Positions 9,820-19,376 of a DNA stretch of 64,000 bases are shown piece by piece; position 1 is the stretch's first letter, and the number at the start of each line of letters is the position of its first letter. Both the position numbers and the translations under genes were made by a program. Source of the DNA: Natrialba taiwanensis DSM 12281 (lineage in GTDB: Archaea; Halobacteriota; Halobacteria; Halobacteriales; Natrialbaceae); assembly GCF_000337595.1 (NCBI RefSeq), contig NZ_AOIL01000001.1:55219-119218 (forward strand). Direction: 5' to 3'. The notes under the pieces were generated by a model, which worked only from the letters and a program-made list of their open reading frames with translations, made no database searches and was not told the origin of the DNA.

Positions 9820-11106
9820 TCACCGCAACGGGTGCCGGCGCGAACACTCGCGGATCGCATCCGACAGCACTCGTACGCCGAGCTCGAGACTCTCCTCGTC
9901 GATATCGAACGTCGGCGTGTGGTGGTTCGTCGGGTGATCAGTTCCGATGAGGACGTACGACGCGAGGCCGCCGGCCCGCTGAACCCGGTCCATGAGGTAG
10001 GTAACGTCTTCGCTGACGCCGAACTCCGTCGTTTCGATCACGTGGTCGACGCCGTCGACTGGTCGGGCGGCCGACCCGACGAGTTCACGTAGCGCGGGAT
10101 CGCTGTCCGTTCGTGGTGACTCGCTGATAACCCGTGGCGTCACGTCGCAATCGTGCATCTCCGCGGCAGCGTAGAGGACGCGCTCGAGTTCGGTGCGCAT
10201 GTACTCCATCAGCCCGGTGGTTTCACCGCGGACCTCGGCCTCGATCGTGAGTTCTTCGGCGATGACGTTGCTCGCGGTGCCGCCCTCGATGTAGCCGACG
10301 TTGACGCGGGTCATACCGTCGCTGTGGCGAGGGATCGCGTATGCGTTCTGGATGGCCGTTGCCGCCGCTTGCATCGTATTGCCACCTTCGTTGGGTGCCT
10401 TTCCGGCGTGGGCGCTCGCTCCTTCGAACGTGGCCGTCAGGTGGGCCATTGCCAGCGGTTTTTCGACGCCGGCGACGATTTCGCCGGTCGGGTGATCGAG
10501 GCCGATGTGCGTCGCAAACAGGTAGTCCACGTCGTCGGCGTAGCCGCCTTCGGCCATCGCCTTCCCGCCGCCGGAGATCTCCTCGGCCGGCTGGAAGAAG
10601 ACCTTCAACGTCCCAGCAAAGTCGCTGTCTTTGATCGCTTCGATCGTCCCGAGTGCGATCGCAATATGGGCGTCGTGCCCGCAGGCGTGCATGTAGCCCT
10701 CGTTTGCCGATCGGAATCCCTCCACAGCAGGCCGGTGATCGTCTTCCGCCGACTCCGTCATCGAAATCGCGTCGAGATCAACTCGCAACCCGACGGTCGG
10801 TCCCGCTCCCCGTTCGAGAACGGCGACCGCACCGGTGTGGCCACTGGCGGTCCGCTCGAGAATATCCGACTGCACGCCCGCCTCGCGCGCCTGCTCGACC
10901 CAGGGCTCGAGTTCAGCGTCCGACGGGACGGCCATTCGCTCGTCGGTCGCAAGCGCCTCCCGTCCGACCGCGATTTCGTCCACGCCGATACGTTCGAGTT
11001 CGGACACGACGCGAGCCGTCGTCCTGAACTCGCGCCAGCCGGGTTCCGGATGCCGGTGGAACGCTCGCCGAAGGTCGGTTACGCTAGTGCGCACGTCGTA
11101 GGACAT
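9820..11106 (-). CDS. M20D amidohydrolase, AbgA-like
   Basis: Zinc amidohydrolase (428 aa) of peptidase family M20D. The arrangement RHPEPGWREF, a long insert before the catalytic domain, GLRVDLDAISMTES, MHACGHDAH (metal and catalytic residues) and FFQPAEEISGGGKAM matches p-aminobenzoyl-glutamate hydrolase subunit A better than plain hippurate or indoleacetyl-amino-acid hydrolases, which lack the insert. It should cleave an amide bond between an aryl or acyl group and an amino acid. No AbgB partner is adjacent, so the natural substrate is open; an aryl-amino-acid conjugate would fit the aromatic genes nearby. Start at MSYDVRTSV is chosen from the TATA-like box 27-34 bp upstream. Confidence 0.88.
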   Translation of the reverse strand: MSYDVRTSVTDLRRAFHRHPEPGWREFRTTARVVSELERIGVDEIAVGREALATDERMAVPSDAELEPWVEQAREAGVQSDILERTASGHTGAVAVLERGAGPTVGLRVDLDAISMTESAEDDHRPAVEGFRSANEGYMHACGHDAHIAIALGTIEAIKDSDFAGTLKVFFQPAEEISGGGKAMAEGGYADDVDYLFATHIGLDHPTGEIVAGVEKPLAMAHLTATFEGASAHAGKAPNEGGNTMQAAATAIQNAYAIPRHSDGMTRVNVGYIEGGTASNVIAEELTIEAEVRGETTGLMEYMRTELERVLYAAAEMHDCDVTPRVISESPRTDSDPALRELVGSAARPVDGVDHVIETTEFGVSEDVTYLMDRVQRAGGLASYVLIGTDHPTNHHTPTFDIDEESLELGVRVLSDAIRECSRRHPLR

Positions 11107-11132
11107 TCGTGACGCGTGTAAGCACACCGGAT

Positions 11133-11140
11133 ACTTAATA
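11133..11140 (-). promoter_or_regulatory. TATA-like box of the amidohydrolase
   Basis: The minus strand reads TATTAAGT, ending 27 bases before the start at 11106, the usual spacing for haloarchaeal leaderless transcripts. Confidence 0.45.
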
Positions 11141-11341
11141 GTGGTCGGTAATCATAGACTGCTTACACACAATTAATGTATATCCGGCCAGAGTCATCGT
11201 CTCACTGCGTTAAAACAGCCGTTTCCGATCCGATTCTCGGCCGACACACGGGAGATCGATTCCTGAGAGTTTGCCGTCGACGCGGGTCGGTTGGCGTATC
11301 GTGGCCGTGGACTCATTTATCGGACTGTTGAATTACGTCTC

Positions 11342-12538
11342 ATGCCAGATGAGCACAATCGTTCGGCGTGGATTCGTGAGCAGCCCGGCCTAACCGCACT
11401 TGCGCTGTTAAGCGCGCTTCTCGCACTGTTCGTTCTCCTGCCGTACCTCCAATTCGTCCTGTTCGGCGTGGTTCTCGCTTACATCCTCTTTCCGGTCCAG
11501 GAACGTCTCGAACAGTACATCAGGCCGACGATCGCGGCGATTACCATCGTCGTAGCCACACTACTCATCGTCCTGATTCCACTCATCTACGTCATCACGA
11601 TCGCCGTCCGACAGGCACTGGATGTCGTCAACTCCATCAATCAAGGTGCACTCGATGTCGCGACGATCGAGGACGCCCTCGAGTTCAACGGCTACGCCGT
11701 CGACCTCGTCGAACTCTACCAATCGAATCAGGATCGGATCGCGACGGGACTCGAGCAACTCGCGATGGGAGTCCTCGATTTCGCCGGCAGCCTGCCGAGC
11801 CTGTTCATCGGGTTGACGATCACGCTGTTCATCCTCTTCGCGCTGTTACGGGACGGAAAGCGGCTTCTCGTATGGGTCCAGTGGGTACTCCCGGTCGACG
11901 ACACGATTCTGGATGAACTCCGGACGGGGCTGGACCAGCTCATGTGGGCTTCGGTCGTCGGAAACGTCGCCGTCGCGGCCATTCAGGCGGTACTGCTCGG
12001 TGTCGGGCTTTTCGTCGCCGGTGTCCCAGCCGTTATCTTTCTTACCGTTGCAACGTTCGTTCTGACGTTGCTGCCGCTCGTCGGCGCGTTCGGGATTTGG
12101 ATTCCGGCGGCGGCGTATCTCGCCGCAGTCGGGCGGGTGACCGCCGCCGCAGCAATGGTCGTCTACGGGCTGTTCGTCACCTTCTCGGATTCGTACTTCC
12201 GCCCTGCGCTGATCGGTCAGACCAGCGCTTACAACGCTGCTATCGTCATCGTCGGCATCTTCGGCGGGCTCGTCGTCTTCGGCGCTGTCGGGCTCTTTAT
12301 CGGCCCCGTCGCCCTCGGCGGCGCAAAGCTCGTCCTCGATTGCTTCGCTCGAGAACGGACCGGTATGCCAACTCCCGACGCGCAACGGGAGCAGACAACA
12401 CCCAGGGCCGAATCCGCGCCGGCGGCCGCCGAATCAGAGACGACACTCGACACCGCGGATGCAACAGCCGAAACCGAACTCGAAGAGTCGGAGAAAACGA
12501 ACGCCGACACCGACACTGAGAATCGTTCCGAGGACTGA
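11342..12538 (+). CDS. AI-2E / PerM family membrane transporter
   Basis: Membrane protein of 398 aa. Two hydrophobic segments sit near the N-terminus, followed by a soluble stretch, then a cluster of C-terminal segments with FVLTLLPLVGAFGIWIPAAAYL and FSDSYFRPALIG, the conserved P-x-x-G and D-x-x-x-P motifs of the family (UPF0118, PF01594). Known members export autoinducer-2 or act as Na+(Li+)/H+ antiporters, so the substrate cannot be called. The C-terminal 65 residues are a highly acidic Glu/Thr/Ala tail, typical of haloarchaeal extensions. Start at MPDEHNRSAW is supported by CATTTATC 21-28 bp upstream. Confidence 0.87.
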   Translation: MPDEHNRSAWIREQPGLTALALLSALLALFVLLPYLQFVLFGVVLAYILFPVQERLEQYIRPTIAAITIVVATLLIVLIPLIYVITIAVRQALDVVNSINQGALDVATIEDALEFNGYAVDLVELYQSNQDRIATGLEQLAMGVLDFAGSLPSLFIGLTITLFILFALLRDGKRLLVWVQWVLPVDDTILDELRTGLDQLMWASVVGNVAVAAIQAVLLGVGLFVAGVPAVIFLTVATFVLTLLPLVGAFGIWIPAAAYLAAVGRVTAAAAMVVYGLFVTFSDSYFRPALIGQTSAYNAAIVIVGIFGGLVVFGAVGLFIGPVALGGAKLVLDCFARERTGMPTPDAQREQTTPRAESAPAAAESETTLDTADATAETELEESEKTNADTDTENRSED

Positions 12539-12629
12539 ACTCGTCTCGAACCATTCCGCTTTCCTTCCGGAGTTCAGCCGTGTGGTATCGGTGTCGAAGG
12601 GGAGTCGACCGGTCGGTATTCGGCAGCGG

Positions 12630-13019
12630 TCAGCCGAGATACGCGGTCGCGTCCATCTCGACCCGAACATCCTCGGGAAGCCGCGAAACTTCGACGCAGA
12701 CGCGTGCGGGCGGCTCCTCGCCGAACTGTTCGCCGTAGGCGGTGTTGACCTGTTCGTAGTCGTCGAGTTCGGTCAGGTAGACGGTCACCTTCACGACGTC
12801 GTCCAGTCCGTCGCCGCCGGCTTCGTCGACGACGGCGGCGATATTTTCGAGCACTCGGTTCGTCTGCGCCCGGATATCGCCGTCGACGGGGTCGCCGGTT
12901 TCCGGGTCGACGGGTCCGTAGCCGGAGACGTAGAGCGTGTCGCCGGCGTGGACACCCTGCGAGTAGGGATTATCGTTGCTCGGTGCACCGTCGGTTTCGA
13001 TGGGGTCGGTGTCAGTCAT
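12630..13019 (-). CDS. RidA-family 2-iminoacid deaminase
   Basis: Small cytoplasmic protein (129 aa) of the RidA/YjgF/UK114 family, which hydrolyses reactive enamine and imine intermediates released by PLP enzymes. The catalytic arginine lies in PPARVCVEV (Arg106), with the following RVEMDATAY. It starts 24 bases after the stop of the class III aminotransferase on the same strand, so the two are very probably co-transcribed. That fits a role in clearing imine by-products or in deaminating the transaminase product. The N-terminal 10 residues are a short acidic addition. Confidence 0.93.
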   Translation of the reverse strand: MTDTDPIETDGAPSNDNPYSQGVHAGDTLYVSGYGPVDPETGDPVDGDIRAQTNRVLENIAAVVDEAGGDGLDDVVKVTVYLTELDDYEQVNTAYGEQFGEEPPARVCVEVSRLPEDVRVEMDATAYLG

Positions 13020-13043
13020 GGGTTTCCTCCGAAGAAATCGAGT

Positions 13044-14426
13044 TCAGGCGGCCTGCATCGTGTCTTCGGTCGTGTGTTCGATCGCATCGACGACGATGTC
13101 GAGTGCCGTCGCCGCGAGGTCGTGTGTCAGGACGAGCGGCGGGAGGAGGCGGAGCACGTTCCCGTGGCGGCCGGCCGTCCAGACGAGGACGCCGTGTTCG
13201 AAGCAGTACTGCTGGATCGCATCGACGAGGTCGCCGTCCGGCTTGCCGTCGGCGTCGACGAACTCGGCTCCGATGAACAGCCCCTTGCCGCGGATATCGG
13301 CGAGCCGATCCGTTTCGTCGGCGGCTTCGCGGAGTCGTCCCTGGATGAACTCGCCGAGGTCGCGAGCGTGGGCCAGCAGGTCGTGGTCCTGCATGTACTC
13401 GATGGCGCGGGTACCGGCGCGCATGCCGACGACGTGGCCGCGATACGTGCCGGCGTGGTCGCCCGAGCCCCAGGTGTCGAGTTCTTCCTTGTACATCGTC
13501 GCCGAGAGCGGGAAGCCGACGCCGCCGAGTGCTTTCGCGGAGGTCATGACATCCGGTGTGACGTCCTCCCAGTCGCTGGCCCACCACTGGCCGGTGCGAC
13601 CGAGGCCGCTCTGGATTTCGTCGAAAACGAGCGTGACATCGTTGTCGTCCGCGATATCACGCAGTCCTTGGAGGAATCCCGCCGGAGGGGTGACGATGCC
13701 GCCTTCGCCCTGGATCGGTTCGACGACGATGGCGGCCGGATTCGCCAGGCCGCCGTAGGGGTCTTCGACGATGGCCTGTACCTCCTCGAGTGCGTGATCG
13801 ACCGCCGCCTCGGACGTCTTGTCCTGTCGGAAGGGGAAGGGATACGGCGCGTGGACGACGTCCGAGAGCAGTGGCGCGTAGTGTTTCTTGAGCTTCGTGT
13901 TCGACGTGACGCTCATCGCGCCGGTCGTTGCGCCGTGATAGGAACCGCGGAAGGCGATAAGCCCGTCCCCGTCGGAGTTGTACTTGGAGAGTTTGATCGA
14001 CGCTTCGATGGCGTCGCTGCCCGTCGGGCCACCGAAGACGACGCGATTGTTCCCTTGAAGCCCGCTGGGTGCGATCTCATCGAGTTTCTCGATCAGTTCG
14101 AGTCGCGCCTCCGTCGGGAAGTCGACGGTGTGAACGAACTTGTCGGCCTGTTCGTGGACGGCCTCGAGCACGTACGGATTTGCGTGACCGACGTTGAGCA
14201 CGCCGATTCCCGCAAAGAGGTCGATGTACGTGTTCCCGTCGGCGTCGCGAACCGTCGCGCCGTTTCCCTCCTCGAAAGCGATCGGGATATCGTTCGGGTA
14301 GGCGACCGCACTACTGTCGATATCCCGTTGTTTCTCGAGTAGCGACCGGGTTTTCGGCCCGGGGACGGAGTCAACGTTCGGTGCATCATCGAAGTGAAGC
14401 TCCTCGATCGGTGGTCCTGCCGTCAT
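13044..14426 (-). CDS. Class III aminotransferase (GABA/diaminobutyrate type)
   Basis: PLP-dependent omega-amino acid transaminase, 460 aa. Recognisable parts are [31 protein letters not shown] (PLP phosphate binding), [28 protein letters not shown] (Asp to the PLP nitrogen) and TSAKALGG with the Schiff-base Lys. The GPTGSDA variant is more like diaminobutyrate--2-oxoglutarate or 4-aminobutyrate aminotransferases than acetylornithine enzymes. No ectoine genes are adjacent, so GABA or another omega-amino acid is the likelier substrate. It lacks the Cys-rich insertion of the paralogue at 5.2-6.6 kb. It is first in a two-gene unit with the RidA gene. Confidence 0.9.
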   Translation of the reverse strand: MTAGPPIEELHFDDAPNVDSVPGPKTRSLLEKQRDIDSSAVAYPNDIPIAFEEGNGATVRDADGNTYIDLFAGIGVLNVGHANPYVLEAVHEQADKFVHTVDFPTEARLELIEKLDEIAPSGLQGNNRVVFGGPTGSDAIEASIKLSKYNSDGDGLIAFRGSYHGATTGAMSVTSNTKLKKHYAPLLSDVVHAPYPFPFRQDKTSEAAVDHALEEVQAIVEDPYGGLANPAAIVVEPIQGEGGIVTPPAGFLQGLRDIADDNDVTLVFDEIQSGLGRTGQWWASDWEDVTPDVMTSAKALGGVGFPLSATMYKEELDTWGSGDHAGTYRGHVVGMRAGTRAIEYMQDHDLLAHARDLGEFIQGRLREAADETDRLADIRGKGLFIGAEFVDADGKPDGDLVDAIQQYCFEHGVLVWTAGRHGNVLRLLPPLVLTHDLAATALDIVVDAIEHTTEDTMQAA

Positions 14427-14448
14427 ACGTCACCACAGGTGAAACAGA

Positions 14449-14457
14449 TATTAATAA
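14449..14457 (-). promoter_or_regulatory. TATA-like box of aminotransferase-ridA unit
   Basis: The AT-rich string TTATTAATA on the minus strand lies 23-31 bases before the start at 14426, consistent with a leaderless promoter. Confidence 0.5.
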
Positions 14458-14555
14458 CTTGTCCACAGTATCCATGTTTTGTGTATACAAATTCTGATCA
14501 CGATATCTCTCGTCGACTCCTGTTTTGCGGCCGGACTACCGGCCGCCATGACCCG

Positions 14556-15308
14556 TCACTTGTGGGGCGGTTGCTGTTGACCGCGCTCAACGGGGTCGTT
14601 CGAAAGGAACGTCGTTGCAAGCCACGCTTCTGCACGCGTTAGTCGGTACTGGAGCGTCGAAACCGGGATTCCTTCAGCAGCAGCGATATCCTGAACTGAA
14701 CTCTGGCGGGGTGTTTGATAGTAGCCGTATTCGACGCCTAACTCGAGTGCTTCCCGTTGCTTATGCGGCAGTTCGGACCCAGCAATCGCGTTTGTCTCCC
14801 AGTTCGGTGCCGACTCGAGTCGCTCGAACGTGAGTTCGAGTCCGTCACGGAGATGTTCGCTGAGCTCATCGTAAATCGGACTCATGGCTGTTTCGTCGTC
14901 TGCGAGAAGACGCCACTTGTACGTCGAACCGTGTTGCTCGGCGCGACACAATGCGCCGTCACCGAGATGTTTCGCTGCCAGATACGGAATCGATCGGCAG
15001 CCGTCTCCTTCGGATTGACGCGAATAAATCACTCGACGCGTCGGTTCCGTAGAGAGAACCTCGTGTGTCCAGTCGATCCGAGAACCGCCCATTCCACGGA
15101 GATTAGAACAGCGCGAGAGCCCCGTGAGCCGTTGGTCGTATGCCGATAGTGCGTCTCGTGACCCAGTCACATCATCCACGCGCCACATCGTCTCGGTAGT
15201 GGCATGACAGGCGACCGTTCGAGCATAGAGTTCAGAATGATCGATGAAGACATCCATCAGGTCATCCGCGCCGCTGTCGTACGTGACTGTAAAGGCGAAC
15301 TCCTGCAT
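14556..15308 (-). CDS. HTH_10 (bacterio-opsin activator type) regulator
   Basis: Transcription factor of 250 aa. The C-terminal 60 residues contain the HTH_10 domain: LPHKQREALELGVEYGYY followed by SVQDIAAAEGIPVSTLQYRL and the closing helix AEAWLATTFL. The N-terminal 180 residues form the Bat-type ligand- or signal-sensing part, with several Cys (Cys34 and others) that could sense redox or metal. It sits 129 bases upstream of the aminotransferase-ridA unit on the same strand, so that unit is a natural target. Expansions of this family in haloarchaea usually act on neighbouring genes. Confidence 0.88.
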   Translation of the reverse strand: MQEFAFTVTYDSGADDLMDVFIDHSELYARTVACHATTETMWRVDDVTGSRDALSAYDQRLTGLSRCSNLRGMGGSRIDWTHEVLSTEPTRRVIYSRQSEGDGCRSIPYLAAKHLGDGALCRAEQHGSTYKWRLLADDETAMSPIYDELSEHLRDGLELTFERLESAPNWETNAIAGSELPHKQREALELGVEYGYYQTPRQSSVQDIAAAEGIPVSTLQYRLTRAEAWLATTFLSNDPVERGQQQPPHK

Positions 15309-15511
15309 AGGTGTCTATTCGAGTAGTATCGTCATGTATACTGTGTTTGGCTTCCCGAACGCCGCCCACAGCCAACGCTCCGATGTTTGCTCCGTCGACT
15401 CCACTCTCAAATCCTCTACTCGGTCTTATACTTAGATCCAACTAGTTACCCTGTGAGACAGTCACGCGACCGTGTGATGGGAATATAATCCCGCGCGAAA
15501 TAGGGGAGTCC

Positions 15512-15973
15512 ATGGCTCCATTCAGACGATTCTTGGTGATGCTCGGTGGAGCGATCGTCGCCGCCGCTGTCATGACGGTCCTTCTTGCGCCGCCGAACGC
15601 AACTTCCGGCGTACTGATATTTGGGATCATCTTGGTAGCGGGGGTTCTCCTCTCGTACGTCGTCGGCTATCTCGGTACACCGTGGAATAGTACCGCCTAC
15701 CCGATGACGGAACCGACGAGCAACCCGGTCGAGGAGCCAACGGACGCCTCGCAGGCTGATGCCGAGGAGTTCAAATGGATGCTTCGAGAGGGCATCGGCG
15801 TTGCGATCGCGTCCCTCTTCGGGATGCTCTTTCTCATCTTGTTCTTGCTCGAGGAGACTGCACTCATCGAATCGCAGAATCTTACCGTCGGCGAGATCAG
15901 CGTTTGGACCGTTCTCCTCGTCCTCGCGCTGTTGCTCGTGGTGCTCGGTCTCTGGAGTTGGCGAGGCCGGTAA
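15512..15973 (+). CDS. Small haloarchaeal membrane protein
   Basis: Protein of 153 aa with four hydrophobic segments at residues about 8-25, 31-53, 92-117 and 126-148. A polar, acidic linker in the middle (residues 60-90) carries two NPVEEPTD-like stretches. Both ends are short, so it is an integral membrane protein with no catalytic motif. I do not recognise the family. It is preceded by its own intergenic region and faces the SLC13 gene convergently. Confidence 0.7.
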   Translation: MAPFRRFLVMLGGAIVAAAVMTVLLAPPNATSGVLIFGIILVAGVLLSYVVGYLGTPWNSTAYPMTEPTSNPVEEPTDASQADAEEFKWMLREGIGVAIASLFGMLFLILFLLEETALIESQNLTVGEISVWTVLLVLALLLVVLGLWSWRGR

Positions 15974-16384
15974 TGTCTCACCTCTCTTCTGCTCGTTCAA
16001 AATAGTCTTGCCTGGCCACACGGTAACCTCACCTGGCCACACGAGGAGAGTTCAAAGAATCTAACAGACATATTCGATCACCTCTCCCATACATGATGTG
16101 TTTGACTCCCTTTCTCTCCGCTTATCCGACGGTCACTCGGACTGTGACGATCAGCCCTTGCTGTTCGTTTCGAGACTATCGATACAGCTTTTCGTTTCTC
16201 TCACGTCTTCCTCGTTACCTTCGTTCAACCCCTGTTTAGCATGTTTTCCCCCATCTCCCAAGTATCCGGTATCGTCCTTCTGTAGCCACTTTGCTATCAA
16301 GCTACTGAACTCGTGATCGCGACAACTATGTGAGATTCTGGTCATTTCTTCGTTGTGGGATCGATCCTCTATTCTGCAGCAACA
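15974..16384. other. Convergent intergenic region, 411 bp
   Basis: Lower GC than the surroundings. It holds the duplicated 12-mer listed separately. A 64-codon minus-strand frame (16151-16345, ...AKWLQKDDTGYLG...) and an overlapping plus-strand frame are present, but neither resembles a known family. It may be old decayed coding sequence or simply a convergent terminator zone. Confidence 0.4.
16011..16043. repeat. 12-bp direct repeat, 21-bp period
   Basis: CCTGGCCACACG occurs at 16011-16022 and again at 16032-16043, separated by nine bases. Two exact copies two helical turns apart could be a paired protein site, but the location between convergent gene ends argues against a promoter role. 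Confidence 0.6.
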
Positions 16385-17779
16385 TTAATAAAGAATGTCA
16401 AATAGTCCGAACTGGATCGGGAGTAAGAGCACTATCGTTGCGGCTGAACAGGCGACCGTTGCGATGATGAGTTCCCGGGTCTCGATATCGCCCTCGTTCA
16501 GAATAACGATGAGTACCGCCGATTGATACGGGAAGAAGTACGAACTCAGTGCGGTAACTTCTGCGAGTAACACCGGTGTGACTGGGAGTCCTGCGGCCTC
16601 GATGTATGGAATCAGAATTGGTGTGAGGACGCTCGCGACTGCCAACCCTTCCATCAGAAACGTGAGCACGAACGTAATAAAGAAAACCGACATGAGAATT
16701 ACTACGAGCGGTGCATCCGTCGGAATGAGCGCGAGGAGATACGTCGACGCTTCGTCGGTAAATCCCGTCTGGGTGAGCCCGTCGCCGATCGCAAACACCG
16801 CGGCGATGAAGAACAGGATCGAGAAATCCACCTCTCTGCCGATCGTCTCGAACTCGGCGATTCCGATCCGCGGAAGAAACGCCAGAATGACGACGACGAT
16901 AGCGCCGATTACCGGATGAAATCCGTGAACGAAGTCCGTCGCCCAGATTCCCGCTCCGACGAGCAAGAAAACGAGCATCCGTCGTTCGTCTCTTCCATCG
17001 GAACCGGTCTCGTCGTCAGGGAGGGCAACGTTCGAACCTGCTGGCGGTCGAAAGAGGAGATAGACGATACCGATAACCAGCAGGACGCGCACGAATCCCA
17101 GTATCGGATACATGTGGAGCCACCACTCCGACCACGAAATCGTGTGATCGGCGATCGACTGGCTGAAACCCGAGATAATGATGTTTGGGAGGTCAGCAGT
17201 TAGAATCCCGGCTGAGCCGTAGAACGTGGCAAACAGCGGCCCGATGTAGAGCCCGACGCGCGCCTCTCGAGAATCGAACAGCGAACCGAGTTCTCGAAGG
17301 ATCGGGGCGAGTGCGAGAATGCGGACGAGGGCTGACGGAACGAGGAAGGCGAGTGCGTGTGCGCCGAGTGAGAGTGCGAGCAGTAATCGTCGATAGGTGC
17401 GACGCGAGCCGACCTCGGTCGGGTTGCTGACACTTCTGGTCGCGACCCACCGCCCGACTCTCGTAGCAAGCCCGCTCTGGCGGGTTGCTTCCCCCATCAA
17501 CAGTCCGAATCCGATAAGCCAGGTCGCGGGCTTTTGAAAGCCAACGAGCGCCAAATCCGTCGAAAAGGTCACGGCGATAAGGCCGAGTGCGATCAGGCCC
17601 GTGTACGACGGCGGAATCGGTGTGAGCACCCAGAGAACGATACAGAAAAGCGTAATCGAGAGCATCGTTGCCATCGCGGTCGAAGCCATAGAGAACCAGA
17701 CCGCAAGACCGATACCAGCAGCGATGGGGAACGCTACCCTCGGTCTGCGGAGGATTTCGATCGCGTCTGACCGATCCAT
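16385..17779 (-). CDS. SLC13/DASS-family anion permease
   Basis: Membrane protein of 464 aa with about 11-12 hydrophobic segments, of the divalent anion:Na+ symporter (SLC13, CitT/ArsB-like ion transporter) superfamily. The N-terminal half has PIPPSYTGLIALGLIAV and the second half SVFFITFVLTFLMEGLAVASVLTPIL (written in part), where family members carry substrate and Na+ sites. Known members carry dicarboxylates, citrate, sulfate or taurine-like anions. The acyl-CoA synthetase alpha homologue that follows on the same strand suggests an organic acid cargo, but this is inference. Confidence 0.85.
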   Translation of the reverse strand: MDRSDAIEILRRPRVAFPIAAGIGLAVWFSMASTAMATMLSITLFCIVLWVLTPIPPSYTGLIALGLIAVTFSTDLALVGFQKPATWLIGFGLLMGEATRQSGLATRVGRWVATRSVSNPTEVGSRRTYRRLLLALSLGAHALAFLVPSALVRILALAPILRELGSLFDSREARVGLYIGPLFATFYGSAGILTADLPNIIISGFSQSIADHTISWSEWWLHMYPILGFVRVLLVIGIVYLLFRPPAGSNVALPDDETGSDGRDERRMLVFLLVGAGIWATDFVHGFHPVIGAIVVVILAFLPRIGIAEFETIGREVDFSILFFIAAVFAIGDGLTQTGFTDEASTYLLALIPTDAPLVVILMSVFFITFVLTFLMEGLAVASVLTPILIPYIEAAGLPVTPVLLAEVTALSSYFFPYQSAVLIVILNEGDIETRELIIATVACSAATIVLLLPIQFGLFDILY

Positions 17780-17926
17780 TGGTTTCTACTCGATAGTAGA
17801 ACGGTAAAACTGTCGCGGTTTTGGAACCTCACTCCGAACCGGGGATTACTCGCTGACGATTACCGCCGTGGCCGACCGCTCGCCGGCACGACCGAACTGC
17901 TCGACAGCTACGATGTCCACCACGCG

Positions 17927-19264
17927 TCATTCGGCCCCCGAAATCGAGTCGAGCAGCGCGCCGACGGCCTGCGCACCGCGCTCAGGTGTGTCGAACGTCG
18001 GAATTCCGGCTGCCTCCATCTGTCGGCGCTCGTCGTCGAGTGCATGATCGGGGCCAGCGACCGTAAAGCAGATCGGTTTGTCGACCTCGGCGGAGAGCGT
18101 CTCGAGTTCAGCGACGGGATAGCCAAGCGAGTCCTCGTAGATTTCATAGACCAGCACGATGTCGACGTTGTCGTCGCGTGCAACGGCGTCGATGACTGCA
18201 CCGAACTCGGGCATCGGTCGTCCCGTGTCGACCGGGTTTTCCGTGTACGTGATGCCCGGAAGGATGTCGTCGAGTCGCTTGCGGGTCTCGTCGGTCAGGC
18301 CCGGAAACGTCGCCGCGGTGCCTTTGAGGAAGTCAGTCATGATGATTCCTGGCCCGGCCTGGGCCGTGACGAGACCGACATTTGGACCATCGGGCGTCGG
18401 CGAGTCGGCAAGGGCTCTACCGGCATCGAGCAGTTCGGTCGTCGACGAAACGGTCACCAATCCGGGCTGGTCGAAGCCGGCCTCGTAGATGGCATTGTCC
18501 TGTGCCGGGGCCGCCGTGTGCGCTTTTGCGAGGTCCGCGATGTCGTGTTCGCCGACTTTGAACGCGACGACCGGCGTCTCGGCAGTTTGGCAAGCCTGCA
18601 GGAGTGCGTCGACATCGTCTGTCCCCTCGACGTGCATGACGATCGCATCGGTCCGCGGATCGTCGTCGAGCGCCGGAATCACGTCGGCAAAGCCCGTGTT
18701 CATCCGGTTGCCGAGGCCGAACATCGCCGAGATGCCGTACCCCTCGCGGGTCAGTTGAAACGACATGGTGATCCCGACGCCGGCACTCTGGGTGACGAGA
18801 CCGACGTTTCCGGTCCCGACATCGCGGATTCGGGGAACGAACGAACCGTATAGGCCCTTGTGGGGAATCGCGTATCCGGCCGTGTTCGGCCCGAGAACCG
18901 TCATATCGTACGCCGCTGCGGTCTCCGCAATCGCGTGCTGCAATTCCGCACCGTCGCCGCCCATCTCAGCAAATCCGCCGGCGAAGATCACGGCCGCCTC
19001 GACGCCCGCCTCACCGCACTCCTCGATCACGTCCGGTTGCAGGTGCCGGGGCACGCAACACAGTGCCAGCTCCGCGTCGGTCTCCCGCACCGAGTCGACG
19101 AACTCGTAGCCGAAGACGGTCCCTGAACTCGAGGGATTTACGGGATAGATCTCGGTATCGGAGGCTTCGACGTTAGACATCGCATCGTTCCCGAGCTTTC
19201 CCGGCGTCGCCGACGCACCGATAACGGCGACGCCATCCGGATCGAAGAGAGCGGGTAGGCTCAT
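17927..19264 (-). CDS. Orphan ADP-forming acyl-CoA synthetase alpha subunit homologue
   Basis: Protein of 445 aa with a CoA-binding Rossmann domain (FDPDGVAVIGASATPGKLG, residues 7-25), then succinyl-CoA-synthetase-like domains (GPNTAGY; GLVTQSAGVG). In ADP-forming acetyl-CoA synthetases the alpha subunit carries a phosphohistidine; here His249 is kept but its context is KAHTAAPAQ rather than the usual SHTGALxG seen in the paralogue at 33.0-34.4 kb. No ATP-grasp beta subunit gene is adjacent, so it either uses the beta subunit at 32.3 kb or has another role. Start at MSLPALFDP is chosen over a 35-residue upstream extension because CCATTTATGG lies 24-33 bp before it. Confidence 0.82.
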   Translation of the reverse strand: MSLPALFDPDGVAVIGASATPGKLGNDAMSNVEASDTEIYPVNPSSSGTVFGYEFVDSVRETDAELALCCVPRHLQPDVIEECGEAGVEAAVIFAGGFAEMGGDGAELQHAIAETAAAYDMTVLGPNTAGYAIPHKGLYGSFVPRIRDVGTGNVGLVTQSAGVGITMSFQLTREGYGISAMFGLGNRMNTGFADVIPALDDDPRTDAIVMHVEGTDDVDALLQACQTAETPVVAFKVGEHDIADLAKAHTAAPAQDNAIYEAGFDQPGLVTVSSTTELLDAGRALADSPTPDGPNVGLVTAQAGPGIIMTDFLKGTAATFPGLTDETRKRLDDILPGITYTENPVDTGRPMPEFGAVIDAVARDDNVDIVLVYEIYEDSLGYPVAELETLSAEVDKPICFTVAGPDHALDDERRQMEAAGIPTFDTPERGAQAVGALLDSISGAE

Positions 19265-19287
19265 ACTGAACTGCAGCGAGTATTGGA

Positions 19288-19317
19288 CCATAAATGGCGG
19301 GGATTTTGTGGTACCAC
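19288..19317 (-). promoter_or_regulatory. Promoter with GTGGTACCAC palindrome
   Basis: Minus-strand box CCATTTATGG (19288-19297) lies at promoter spacing from the start at 19264. Directly upstream, 19308-19317, is the perfect 10-bp palindrome GTGGTACCAC, placed where an activator or repressor would contact the preinitiation complex. Confidence 0.45.
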
Positions 19318-19376
19318 CTAACGCGGTTCGCTCTATACAACCCCCTCTTCTCACTCGCCCTCCTCTCACTCCCCTC

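Noticed and set aside
12459..14342. 627-residue plus-strand frame
   Set aside because: It is antisense to the RidA and aminotransferase genes, which have clear family motifs. High GC makes long antisense frames common here.
16151..16345. 64-codon minus-strand frame
   Set aside because: No promoter-like box, no family resemblance and overlapping frames of similar length on the other strand.
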